Of a stretch of 37,859 bases of DNA, positions 7,904-16,019 are shown piece by piece. The notes below the pieces were generated by a model. The model ran no database searches, had not been told where the DNA came from, and worked only from the letters and a program-made list of their open reading frames with translations. Origin of the DNA: Herbaspirillum sp. (GTDB lineage: Bacteria; Pseudomonadota; Gammaproteobacteria; Burkholderiales; Burkholderiaceae_D); contig JAQGNR010000143.1 of the NCBI GenBank assembly GCA_028291765.1, positions 1 through 37,859 of the forward strand, read 5' to 3'. Position 1 is the first letter of the stretch, and each line of letters starts with the position of its first letter. A program made the translations under genes and the position numbers.

Positions 7904-8692
7904 TTAATGTCCCGTGGACATGTTTTCACGCGCGACGCGCCACGGCACAAAGATGCGCTCGGCTTGGCCGACGATAAAAAATAACAGCAGGCCGACCACC
8001 GACAGGATCAGCAGCGCGGCGAACATGCGGACCGCATCGAACTGTCCCTGGGCCATCAGGATCAGATAGCCCAGTCCCCGCGTGGCCGCCACAAATTCGC
8101 CGACGATGGCGCCGATCAGCGCAAGCGAAATCGCCACCTTCATGCCGGCGAAGAGCGAGGGCAGCGCATGCGGAAAGCGGATGCGCCAGGTAATCTGCAG
8201 CTTGCTGCCCTGCATCGAGCGCCCCAGGTCGATCATGTCCGGATCCACCGAACGCAGTCCGTGCACGGTATCGATCACGATGGCGAAGATGGCGATCATC
8301 GCCGCGATTGCGACTTTGGGCGCCATACCGGTGCCCATCCAGATGATGAACAGCGGCGCCACGGCGACCTTGGGAACGCTGTTGAGCAGCACCAGCAGCG
8401 GATACAACGTGCGTTCGATAAAGCGGAACTGCACCATCAGCATCGCCAGCGCCACGCCGATCACCACCGCCAGCGCGAAGCCGACCAGCGTAGCTTGCAA
8501 CGTGTACGCCGCGTGATACAGGAACAGCGAAGGTTCGGCGGCGATCTCGCTGAAAATGTCGGAGGGCGCCGGCAGCAAAAATTTCGGCACCAGCTTCAGT
8601 CGCGCGACCAGTTCCCATAGCGCGACGCAGGCCAGCAGCGTGCCCCCCAGATAGCGGCTCGCATACAACTGAAGCAGCATGCGCGTTTTCAT
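7904..8692 (-). CDS. ABC transporter permease (SsuC/TauC family)
   Basis: A 262-residue inner-membrane permease with about six hydrophobic segments. A BPD_transp_1 domain holds the EAA-type cytoplasmic loop around residues 160-200 (GRSMQGSKLQITWRIRFPHA, followed by Gly). This loop docks with the ATPase. The family imports sulfonates, nitrate, pyrimidines and various aromatic acids with an NMT1/THI5-like binding protein. The ATG overlaps the ATPase stop by four bases, so both are translated together. It sits between the ATPase and Rieske genes, suggesting that the transporter brings in the oxygenase substrate. Confidence 0.92.
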   Translation of the reverse strand: MKTRMLLQLYASRYLGGTLLACVALWELVARLKLVPKFLLPAPSDIFSEIAAEPSLFLYHAAYTLQATLVGFALAVVIGVALAMLMVQFRFIERTLYPLLVLLNSVPKVAVAPLFIIWMGTGMAPKVAIAAMIAIFAIVIDTVHGLRSVDPDMIDLGRSMQGSKLQITWRIRFPHALPSLFAGMKVAISLALIGAIVGEFVAATRGLGYLILMAQGQFDAVRMFAALLILSVVGLLLFFIVGQAERIFVPWRVARENMSTGH

Positions 8693-9522
8693 ACGTGATT
8701 CCTCAGGATGCCGAGTTCTACGAAGGTTTGCCGAATGATCGTGCCGTACTGCGCGAACTGCGGCGTTTCCCGGATCGATAACGGACGCGGCTTCGGCAGA
8801 TCGATATCCAGCACCAGTGCGATGCGGCCTGGCCGCCGGTCCATCACGACCACTTTGTCGGCGAGAAAAATCGCTTCGGTAATGTTGTGCGTGATGAAGA
8901 TCGTGGTGCTGTTGGTCTTCAGATTGATTTTCTGCAGTTCCAGGTTCAGGTCGTCGCGTGTGAATGCATCCAATGCGGCGAACGGTTCGTCCATCAGCAA
9001 GAGCTCCGGTTCATCGAGCAGCGCGCGGCAGATCGCCGCGCGCATACGCATGCCGCCCGACAGTTCCCACGGATAGCGGTTGTCGAAATCGTTCAGGCCG
9101 AACAGGTCCAGCAGCGCATGCGCGCGGGCGATGCATTCCCGCCGCGGACGGCCCCGGAAATCCGCGCTCAGCATCACGTTGTCCAGGATCGTGCGCCAGT
9201 CGAGCAGCACGTCTTTCTGGAACACCATGCCCATGCCGCGCATGGGCTTGAGTACCGTTTCGCCTCGCAGCCGGATCGAACCGGAGGACGGCTGCTCCAG
9301 GCCGGCGATGCAGCGCAACAGGGTGCTCTTGCCGCAGCCGCTGGGTCCGAGCACGCTGACGAACTGTCCCGGCTGCACCGTCAGCGATACGTCGCGCAGC
9401 GCTTCTACGGTGCCGCGCTTGGAGCTATACACCTTCGATACATTGCGGATCTCGACGTATGCCGGGGGCGCCGGCGCTACGGTCGCTTCGACCATCGAAT
9501 ATTCCTGCATGCCGTTGTTCAC
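8689..9522 (-). CDS. ABC transporter ATP-binding protein (SsuB/TauB family)
   Basis: A 277-residue ATPase. It has Walker A GPSGCGKST, the Q-loop VFQKDVLLDWRT, the signature LSGGMRMR (Met replaces the common Gln), Walker B LLLMDEPFAALD and the H-loop THNITEA. These identify the SsuB/TauB/NrtD group, which powers import of small organic anions. I chose the GTG at 9522 because AGGAGG lies four bases before it. The ATG at 9495, with AGGA seven bases upstream, is an alternative, and an open frame to 9558 lacks support. It is cotranscribed with the binding-protein gene upstream (58-base gap) and the permease downstream. Confidence 0.93.
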   Translation of the reverse strand: MNNGMQEYSMVEATVAPAPPAYVEIRNVSKVYSSKRGTVEALRDVSLTVQPGQFVSVLGPSGCGKSTLLRCIAGLEQPSSGSIRLRGETVLKPMRGMGMVFQKDVLLDWRTILDNVMLSADFRGRPRRECIARAHALLDLFGLNDFDNRYPWELSGGMRMRAAICRALLDEPELLLMDEPFAALDAFTRDDLNLELQKINLKTNSTTIFITHNITEAIFLADKVVVMDRRPGRIALVLDIDLPKPRPLSIRETPQFAQYGTIIRQTFVELGILRNHV

Positions 9523-9580
9523 AATGCCTCCTTTTCTCTGCTGCCGGCGGCATCGCACGCCGCCGGCAGCGGTTCCGATC

Positions 9581-10579
9581 TCAATGCGCGGCGGGGATCA
9601 GGTCGTTGGTAAAGTAGTCCGACGGCTTGGTGCCGGCCGGCACCAGCTTGGCCGCTTCCAGCGATTTAATGGTCGATTTCCAGTCTTCGGCCGATTGCGC
9701 GCCCAGCGGCATGCCGGCCGTATTGGCGGTGTGAAAGTATTTGATGTGTTCGCGGATCGACATGATCAATGCATCGCGGTCGAGTTTCGCGTCCGGCCGG
9801 CGCTTGATGATGATGTCGGCGGCTTCCGCGTACGCCGATTCGCCCCCGGCGATGATCTGGCTCCACGCTTCGTAATAGGCGGCGACCAGTTTTTGCAGCG
9901 CCGGCGCACGGGTCTTCAACGAATCTTCGCGCACCACCAGGCCGTATGACGGCAACGCCAGGCCGTAGTCGGCGAACAGGATGAAATCGGACGGACGGTT
10001 CTTGATCAGATATGGCAAGCCGAACGGAATCGAGGTCACCATCCCGTCGCCGCGTCCGGCCGCATAACTCGGGATCTTGGCGGCAGCGTCAACGCTGACC
10101 AAATTGATTTTGTCGCGGCTGGTGCCGCCGTTACGGAAAAAAGTATCCATGAACGGACCTTCGAACGACGTCGCGGTATAAAGGATCTCCTTACCTTCCA
10201 GATCCTTCGGCGTTTTCAGGCCGGAGCCCTTGGGCACGAACACACCCAGCGAAGTCTTCTGAATCATGCCGCCGATCGAGATCACCGGCAGCCCCTTGCC
10301 GCGCGCGATTGCCATCACCGACACATCGGTATAGCCGACATCCACCTGACCGGTGCCGACCAGTTGCACGGTGGTGGACGAGCCGTTGCCGTCCTGGTAA
10401 TCGATCGTGACGCCGCGCTTGGCGAACAGGCCTTTTTCCAGCGCCCAGTTCCAGCCGGCCTGCAACCCGCTTGGCGTCCAGCTGTCGCGTACCGAAAAAT
10501 GCTCCTGCGCTTGCGCGCAGGAAGCAAGCAGTGCGAGTGAGAATATGGCGGCGTTGGCGATTTTGCCGAATGGCTTCAT
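9581..10579 (-). CDS. ABC transporter substrate-binding protein (NMT1/THI5-like)
   Basis: A 332-residue secreted binding protein. An N-terminal signal peptide (about residues 1-25) ends in AQA before QEHFSVRD. An alternative reading of LLASC as a lipoprotein box with Cys21 is possible. The mature part has the NMT1/SBP_bac_9-like pattern: WNWALEKGLFAKRGV, VQLVGTGQVDVGYTDVSVMAIARGKGLPV, then a C-terminal helical lobe. Such proteins capture sulfonates, nitrate, pyrimidine or aromatic acids in the periplasm and hand them to the permease. It is the first gene of the minus-strand operon, and its 5' region faces a LysR-type regulator gene. Ligand unknown. Confidence 0.92.
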   Translation of the reverse strand: MKPFGKIANAAIFSLALLASCAQAQEHFSVRDSWTPSGLQAGWNWALEKGLFAKRGVTIDYQDGNGSSTTVQLVGTGQVDVGYTDVSVMAIARGKGLPVISIGGMIQKTSLGVFVPKGSGLKTPKDLEGKEILYTATSFEGPFMDTFFRNGGTSRDKINLVSVDAAAKIPSYAAGRGDGMVTSIPFGLPYLIKNRPSDFILFADYGLALPSYGLVVREDSLKTRAPALQKLVAAYYEAWSQIIAGGESAYAEAADIIIKRRPDAKLDRDALIMSIREHIKYFHTANTAGMPLGAQSAEDWKSTIKSLEAAKLVPAGTKPSDYFTNDLIPAAH

Positions 10580-11041
10580 GGTAATACTCCCCTTGCGAAA
10601 CGATATAAATCAAAAACTGCGTAAAAACCGCAGCGAAATTTTCGTGCTGGAATTCATTTGCATGCAATAGCAGGGCGGCGCTTTGTTTTGCGCTATCGAT
10701 GAATCGAGTATGGCGAAACGGACCGTTGAAACCGAACGATAAATTTTGACGACCCCGGCGGCGATACCTAACATCCCCCGCCGCGTGCACCGGTAATGCA
10801 CATTTACCGCACGGGCTTGGTGCTTGGCGGCGGGAAATCGCCATAAAAGTCCGCAAAACCTCGACGCAGCAGCACTGCGGGTCTGGTGCGTATATTGCTT
10901 GTTGCATATAAACAGAGAATGTCATCCATCGACGTTTTTAAATCGCCTGCAGTCATTGATCAGCCCGCGAGGAGCACCTGGCTGATGTGCGCGATAGCCG
11001 GTGTTGTCTGGAATATCAGAACCTTCTGGAAACCTAGCCCT
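10580..11041. promoter_or_regulatory. Divergent promoter region between transporter operon and LysR gene
   Basis: This 462-base gap separates the start of the minus-strand operon from the divergent LysR gene, the usual place for LysR-type control. I see no convincing gene. It holds short inverted repeats: TCGAT-GA-ATCGA at 10696-10707, GTGCA...TGCAC around 10786-10801, and the AT-rich TATATTGCTTGTTGCATATA at 10891-10910 (ATAT-N10-ATAT). LysR sites often take the form T-N11-A within such dyads, so these are candidate operators, but none is proven. The open frame upstream of 11042 could also lengthen the regulator. Confidence 0.45.
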
Positions 11042-12019
11042 ATGTACAGGAAACTTCCGCCAATTTCCCTACTGCGCACATTCGAGGCGGCGGCGCGCTG
11101 CTGCGGATTCTCCACTGCGGCCAAGGAGCTCTACGTCACGCACAGCGCCGTCAGCCAGCAGATCCGCACGCTGGAAAGGCAGGTCGGCTATTCGTTGTTC
11201 TATCGCTCCGGCAACGCCATGCTGCTGACCGAGCCGGGCAAACGCCTGCTGGAGCAGGTGCGGCAGATCCTGGCCCAGATGGAAAGCGTATTCCCGTGCG
11301 AGCCGACGCGTGACGCGACCGAAGACAAGACGCTGATTATTGAAGTAATGGCGCCGATCGCCGAAAAATGGCTGATCCCGCGCCTGAAGCGCTTTCACGA
11401 ATTGAATCCGGATATCCTGCTGAACATCCGTATCGCACCGGACCTGGTGGCGCTGGACGACGGCATAGCCGACATCTGTTTGCGCTACGGCGACGGCAAC
11501 TGGCCCGGCCTGGAAAAAATCAAGCTGTGCGACGAACAGGTGTTTCCCGCGTGCAGCCCGGCGTTCATCGCGGAGCATCCGGAAATCTCGCTGGACAATC
11601 TGAAACAGCTACCCCTGCTGCGGCATTCGCTGATCCCGTGGGGGCACTGGTTCGAGCAAGCCGGACTGAGCGCCGCCGATCCGGAAAACGCATTGACGTT
11701 CAACGACGTCGCACATGCGATTAATGCCGCCCTGACCGGGCAGGGCATCGTGCTGGCGCGCCATCTACTGGTCAAGGAGCATCTGCGCAACGGCGGCCTG
11801 GTCAAGTTGTTCGATATTGCGGCGCCCGGCACCTATAGTTATTACCTGGGCTGGAAATCGAACCAGTCCAGGGAGAGGCTGGTGGCGCGCTTTCGCAAAT
11901 GGGTGATCTCGGAACTGGCCGACGACGACTGGCGCGTTCCGGATATCGCGGCGGTCGGGCGCCGCAATGAAGCACGAAAGAGCGCCAGCCCGACAGCGCC
12001 GGCTTATCAGGCCTCCTGA
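11042..12019 (+). CDS. LysR-family transcriptional regulator (GcvA-like)
   Basis: A 325-residue regulator. The N-terminal winged helix-turn-helix spans about residues 8-66, with LPPISLLRTFEAAAR and STAAKELYVTHSAVSQQIRTLE (recognition helix near 34-41). A LysR substrate-binding domain follows (about 95-300). The LPPxxxLRTFEAAAR start is typical of the GcvA/AmpR-like subgroup. LysR proteins bind as tetramers next to divergent target promoters and respond to a pathway metabolite. The neighbouring target here is probably the transporter/Rieske operon on the minus strand. The frame extends 52 codons upstream, but the ATG at 11042 places the HTH at its usual distance from the N-terminus. Confidence 0.9.
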   Translation: MYRKLPPISLLRTFEAAARCCGFSTAAKELYVTHSAVSQQIRTLERQVGYSLFYRSGNAMLLTEPGKRLLEQVRQILAQMESVFPCEPTRDATEDKTLIIEVMAPIAEKWLIPRLKRFHELNPDILLNIRIAPDLVALDDGIADICLRYGDGNWPGLEKIKLCDEQVFPACSPAFIAEHPEISLDNLKQLPLLRHSLIPWGHWFEQAGLSAADPENALTFNDVAHAINAALTGQGIVLARHLLVKEHLRNGGLVKLFDIAAPGTYSYYLGWKSNQSRERLVARFRKWVISELADDDWRVPDIAAVGRRNEARKSASPTAPAYQAS

Positions 12020-12233
12020 TATTTTAGGCGTGGCTTGGGAGGCATGTCGGACGCCTTCATCCTGAAGCGTCTGAGCCGTCCCCTCTTCGACGAAGATACT
12101 TCGCAAAATTACGCACAAAATCATCAGGGCCGCTTAACCAGACAGCGGCCGCGATTGCTTGCCAGCGGATTCAGTTAGAATGATCCCGCAAATCAATAAA
12201 CTACCACTTAAAATTAATAATAAAGAGGAGATT

Positions 12234-13217
12234 ATGCGCACAATCAAGAGCAGATTGCTGGGGTTCGGCTGGGTCGCTTTGACGATCTTCGGCGTGTCAG
12301 CAGCAAGTCCGGCCGGCGCGGCCGGCTATCCCGATAAACCGATCAAGCTGATCGTGGCGTTCCCGCCCGGCGGCATTTCGGACATCACGGCACGCATCGT
12401 AGCGCCGGCCCTCACCAAAATTCTGGGCCAGTCCGTCATCATCGAAAACCGCGGCGGCGCCGGCGGTAACGTGGGCGCCGCCGCAGTGGGCATTGCAGCG
12501 CCCGACGGCTATACCTTCCTGGTCACCATTACTGCCTTTGCCGTCAATCCGGCGCTGTGGGGTAAAGATGCCGGCTACGACGCAAAAGACTTCGTCCCGG
12601 TATCGAATATCACTTCCCAGCCGAACGTGATTGTAGTCAACGACGCAGTACCGGCAAAGACGCTGGCCGATTTAAGGGCCTTGTGGCCCACCCTTCCGCT
12701 CGCGTACGGCACGCCTGGCCTCGGCACCACTCCGTCGCTATCGGCAGATAATCTGTTTCACATTATCTGGAAATCGAACATGACGAGCGTTCCCTATCGC
12801 GGCGCCGGCCCGGCGGCAATTGCTGTACTCAGCGGCGAAACACCGGTGTCTTCGGTCGCGCTGGCGTCGGTCGTGCCGTACGTCAAACAAGGCAAGCTCA
12901 GAGCACTCGCGATAACCAGCAAGGAGCGCGTAGCGGCCATGCCGGATGTGCCTACGCTTTATGAATTGGGTTACCAGGATATCGAGGATTACAACTGGAC
13001 CGCAATGCTGGCGCCGAAAGGAACGCCCGCCGACCGCGTCAAGATCATGAGCGACGCCATCGCCAAGGCCTTGGCAATGCCGGAAGTGAAGAGTCTGCTC
13101 GACGCGCAGGTCTTGACCGGTGTCGGCAGCACGCCCGCGCAATTCAAGGCCTATCTGGATGGTGAAATCGTGCGCTGGGCCAAAATCGTTCAAACCACCG
13201 GCGCACAGCGGGAATAG
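12234..13217 (+). CDS. Bug-family (TctC-like) periplasmic solute receptor
   Basis: A 327-residue Bug protein. A signal peptide (about residues 1-27, ending near PAGAAG) precedes YPDKPIKLIVAFPPGG, the classic start of the mature TctC/Bug fold. Further signature parts are IVAPALTKILGQSVIIENRGGAGG and YRGAGPAAIAVLSGE. The start is set by GAGGAG four bases before the ATG. Bug receptors bind carboxylates such as citrate, glutamate, nicotinate or terephthalate, and many in Burkholderiales are orphans without TctA/TctB. None are encoded here, so this one is an orphan in the window. It may supply ligand sensing or work with membrane proteins encoded elsewhere. Confidence 0.94.
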   Translation: MRTIKSRLLGFGWVALTIFGVSAASPAGAAGYPDKPIKLIVAFPPGGISDITARIVAPALTKILGQSVIIENRGGAGGNVGAAAVGIAAPDGYTFLVTITAFAVNPALWGKDAGYDAKDFVPVSNITSQPNVIVVNDAVPAKTLADLRALWPTLPLAYGTPGLGTTPSLSADNLFHIIWKSNMTSVPYRGAGPAAIAVLSGETPVSSVALASVVPYVKQGKLRALAITSKERVAAMPDVPTLYELGYQDIEDYNWTAMLAPKGTPADRVKIMSDAIAKALAMPEVKSLLDAQVLTGVGSTPAQFKAYLDGEIVRWAKIVQTTGAQRE

Positions 13218-13356
13218 ATATAGGTCGAAAAGCAGGCGGAACAATTATTCCTTTCCGATAATAAAACTTGACTCTGTAATAAGTTTTTATCTTTTTACAT
13301 TCGAGGCAAAATCCACATTATTCAAAATAGCCCGGCTACAATTGTTGGCACTGTTT

Positions 13357-13374
13357 GAGACTTTGCGAAGTCTC
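13357..13374 (+). promoter_or_regulatory. Hairpin in the ggt leader
   Basis: GAGACTT (13357-13363) and AAGTCTC (13368-13374) are perfect complements around a TGCG loop, followed by CGCAAAAAA. A TACAAT hexamer at 13337-13342 could be a -10 box, which would put the hairpin at the 5' end of the transcript, about 58 bases before the chosen start of the gamma-glutamyltransferase gene. It may stabilise or control the messenger. It is too short and T-poor for a clear terminator. Confidence 0.4.
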
Positions 13375-13432
13375 GCAAAAAACGTCAGATGACGTGGCAT
13401 CGACTATTGCCAAAATCGACTGGAATCCGCCG

Positions 13433-15238
13433 ATGAGCATTTCCCGATCACTCTGCAAAAAATTGCTTTTGCCTTTGTGCCTGGCGCTCGCATTCAGCCC
13501 GCTGCAAGCGCAGCCATCGCTTGCAGCCAAGCTTCCCGACGCTGCTGTTACTACTGTTACTGCCGTTCCTGCTGCCCCCTCTCTTCCCGTCATCAACTAT
13601 GACATCGGCGAGGCCATCATCTCGCCGGTCCATGCAAAACACGGCATGGTTGCGACCGAACAACGGCTCGCCACACAAATAGGGATCGATATTCTCAAGC
13701 GAGGCGGCAATGCCGTCGATGCCGCCGTCGCGGTCGGCTTCGCACTGGCCGTAGTGTTACCGGACGCCGGCAATCTCGGCGGCGGCGGCTTCATGATGAT
13801 CCACGACGCGAAAACAGGCCGAAATATTGCGCTGGATTTCCGCGAGATGGCACCCTCCGCCGCCACTCCCGATATGTTCCTCGACGCGCAAGGCAATCCG
13901 GTCCCCGGCAGTACCACCTATTCCCATTTGGCCATCGGCGTGCCGGGTACGGTTGCCGGTCTGGCCCATGCATTGAAAAACTACGGCACGATGCGGCTGG
14001 CCGATGTCATCGCGCCTGCCGCCCGCATCGCCAGGGATGGTTTCATCGTCAGCGAAACACTGGACGAGGCGCTCGGCGGCGAACGCGATCACATGAGGCA
14101 ATGGCCGGCCAGCCGTGCCATTTTTTTTAAAGACGGCAGGCCGCTGAAAGCCGGTGAAAAGCTGGTGCAAAAGGATCTGGCGAAATCACTGGAACTGATC
14201 GCGCATGATGGCCCCGCCGCATTTTACGCAGGTCCGATCGCTCAAAAAATCGTCGCCGAAATGGCGCGTCACGGCGGCGCAATCAGTGCGCAGGATCTGA
14301 AAAATTATCATGTCGTCGAACGTGAACCGGTAGTCGGCAACTACCGCGGTTATCAGGTGATGTCGATGCCGCCGCCAAGTTCCGGCGGCATTCATATCAT
14401 CGAAATGCTCAATATTCTGGAACATTATCCGTTACGCGAATATGGCCCCAACAGCGCCCAAACCATCCACGTGATGGCAGAAGCGATGAAATTGGCCTAT
14501 GCAGATCGCGCCGAACATCTGGGCGATCCGGATTTCGTCAAAGTGCCGGCTAAAGGATTGGTGTCCCGGGCCTATGCGGATCAATTGGCGGCGCGCATCG
14601 ATCCCGAGCACGCCACGCCCTCCAGTGAAATCAGGGCCGGCCAGCCGCAAGCCTACGAAAGCGATCAAACCACCCATTTTTCGATCGCCGATGAGGCCGG
14701 CAATGCAGTCGCGATGACTTACACATTAAATCTGAATTTCGGCAGCGGCATCGTGGCCGATGGCACCGGTATCACACTGAACAACGAAATGGACGATTTC
14801 TCGATCAAGGCAGGCGTAGCCAATACCTTCGGCCTGACCGGTGGCCAGGCCAATGCCGTCGCCGGCGGCAAACGTCCGCTCAGTTCGATGTCGCCGACGA
14901 TAGTCCTGAAAGACGGCAAGCCCTTTCTGGTCACCGGCAGCCCCGGCGGCAGCCGTATCATCACGACAGTGTTGCAGACTATTTTGAATGTGATCGACCA
15001 TCAGATGAATGTGGCCGAAGCCAGCATTGCGCCGCGCATTCATCATCAGTGGATGCCGGACGTCCTGCGCATTGAAAAAGGCCTGAGCCCGGATACACTG
15101 CGTTTGTTGCAACAGCAAGGCTATGTTTTGTCGCTGAAGCCGCCGATGGGCCGCACGCAAACCATCCAGCTGACGCCGGACGGACTTTACGGCTACTCCG
15201 ATAGCCGGAACCCGGATGGCATGACACTGGGTTATTAG
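13433..15238 (+). CDS. ggt: Gamma-glutamyltransferase, periplasmic
   Basis: A 601-residue Ntn-hydrolase precursor of usual length. A signal peptide (about residues 1-27, ending at LQA) is followed by an extra Ala/Val/Thr-rich stretch and then the GGT domain from about residue 60. Autocleavage should occur before Thr413 in DQTTHFSIAD, giving large and small subunits with Thr413 as nucleophile. Conserved blocks include GGNAVDAAVA, GGGGFMMIH, RPLSSMSPTI (481-490) and GSPGGSRII (502-510). It hydrolyses or transfers the gamma-glutamyl group of glutathione and related peptides in the periplasm. I start at 13433 because the preceding codons lack homology and would spoil the signal peptide. The two-component genes follow after 31 bases. 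Confidence 0.95.
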   Translation: MSISRSLCKKLLLPLCLALAFSPLQAQPSLAAKLPDAAVTTVTAVPAAPSLPVINYDIGEAIISPVHAKHGMVATEQRLATQIGIDILKRGGNAVDAAVAVGFALAVVLPDAGNLGGGGFMMIHDAKTGRNIALDFREMAPSAATPDMFLDAQGNPVPGSTTYSHLAIGVPGTVAGLAHALKNYGTMRLADVIAPAARIARDGFIVSETLDEALGGERDHMRQWPASRAIFFKDGRPLKAGEKLVQKDLAKSLELIAHDGPAAFYAGPIAQKIVAEMARHGGAISAQDLKNYHVVEREPVVGNYRGYQVMSMPPPSSGGIHIIEMLNILEHYPLREYGPNSAQTIHVMAEAMKLAYADRAEHLGDPDFVKVPAKGLVSRAYADQLAARIDPEHATPSSEIRAGQPQAYESDQTTHFSIADEAGNAVAMTYTLNLNFGSGIVADGTGITLNNEMDDFSIKAGVANTFGLTGGQANAVAGGKRPLSSMSPTIVLKDGKPFLVTGSPGGSRIITTVLQTILNVIDHQMNVAEASIAPRIHHQWMPDVLRIEKGLSPDTLRLLQQQGYVLSLKPPMGRTQTIQLTPDGLYGYSDSRNPDGMTLGY

Positions 15239-15250
15239 CGGGTTATTAGC
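15229..15250 (+). repeat. 11-bp tandem duplication across the ggt stop codon
   Basis: GGGTTATTAGC occurs twice without a gap, at 15229-15239 and 15240-15250. The first copy contains the last codons and stop (TAG) of the gamma-glutamyltransferase gene; the second is just outside it. This looks like a simple slippage duplication. It leaves the protein unchanged. Confidence 0.9.
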
Positions 15251-15269
15251 ATCGGGTCATAAGAATTAC

Positions 15270-16019
15270 ATGCACTCCAATTACGAAAGAAATAAAAATA
15301 CTATGCTGCAGCCATCCCTTTACCAACGTCTACGCGTTGCATTACTGGACGACCATGCAGCAATACGGCATGGCCTGGCCACCCGGCTTGCGCAGGAAAA
15401 CGATATCGATATTGTCGGCACGTTCAGCGGCAGTCAGGAACTGATCGATGGGCTGCAAAGCGCGCCTGCGGATTTTCTGTTGATCGATTACGCGCTCGGG
15501 CATAACGATATCGACGGCCACAATCTGATCCGCCTGCTCAGAATCCGCTTCCCGAAAGCCAAAATCATCGTCACCTCGGCCCACGATAATCAAGCGACCG
15601 TCACGCTGGCGATGCAAGCCGGGGCCAACGGTTTCGTCGGCAAGGGGCAGGATCTCGATGACTTGATCAAGGCGATTCGGGTTATTGCCAAAGGCGGCAC
15701 CTACCTGCCGCCGGAGATTGCAGCCGAATTAAGCAGTAAAAACGGGCAGCAGCAAATACCATCGGCAGCGCCCGCTTCGGCCGCCGAAGACGGTGTGCCG
15801 GGCGACGCCAGCATCCTGAAAGGCAACGCCGAGCTGACGCCGCGCGAACGCGAGGTGTTGCGCTGCTTTTTGAGCGGGATGTCGGTGGCGCAGATTGCCG
15901 AGAAATTTTCCCGCAGCAACAAAACCATCAGTACGCAAAAGCAGGCCGGGTATCGCAAATTGGGCATCCGCAGCGATGCCGAATTTTTTCAGATTCGCTA
16001 CCAGCTGGATAGTTTGTAA
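15270..16019 (+). CDS. NarL/FixJ-type response regulator
   Basis: A 249-residue response regulator. The receiver domain (about residues 21-140) has the acidic pair DD27-28, phospho-acceptor Asp73 in FLLIDYALG, a switch Thr/Ser in IIVTSAHD and Lys125 in GFVGKGQ. An Ala/Ser-rich linker of about 35 residues leads to a LuxR-type helix-turn-helix (about 188-245: LTPREREVLRCFLSGMSVAQ and NKTISTQK). This makes it a BvgA/EvgA/RcsB-like regulator. Its stop overlaps the start of the hybrid kinase gene by one base (TAATG), so the two are a pair. The ATG at 15303 (MLQPSL) is an alternative start that removes a charged leader of 11 residues. Confidence 0.93.
   Translation: MHSNYERNKNTMLQPSLYQRLRVALLDDHAAIRHGLATRLAQENDIDIVGTFSGSQELIDGLQSAPADFLLIDYALGHNDIDGHNLIRLLRIRFPKAKIIVTSAHDNQATVTLAMQAGANGFVGKGQDLDDLIKAIRVIAKGGTYLPPEIAAELSSKNGQQQIPSAAPASAAEDGVPGDASILKGNAELTPREREVLRCFLSGMSVAQIAEKFSRSNKTISTQKQAGYRKLGIRSDAEFFQIRYQLDSL

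Noticed and set aside
9581..10579. Calling the substrate-binding protein a lipoprotein from LLASC
   Set aside because: A standard AQA cleavage site follows directly, and proteins of this family in proteobacteria are normally soluble; left undecided.
13268..13300. TTGACT and AT-rich sequence as ggt promoter
   Set aside because: No -10-like hexamer occurs at correct spacing; the better -10 (13337) lacks a -35.
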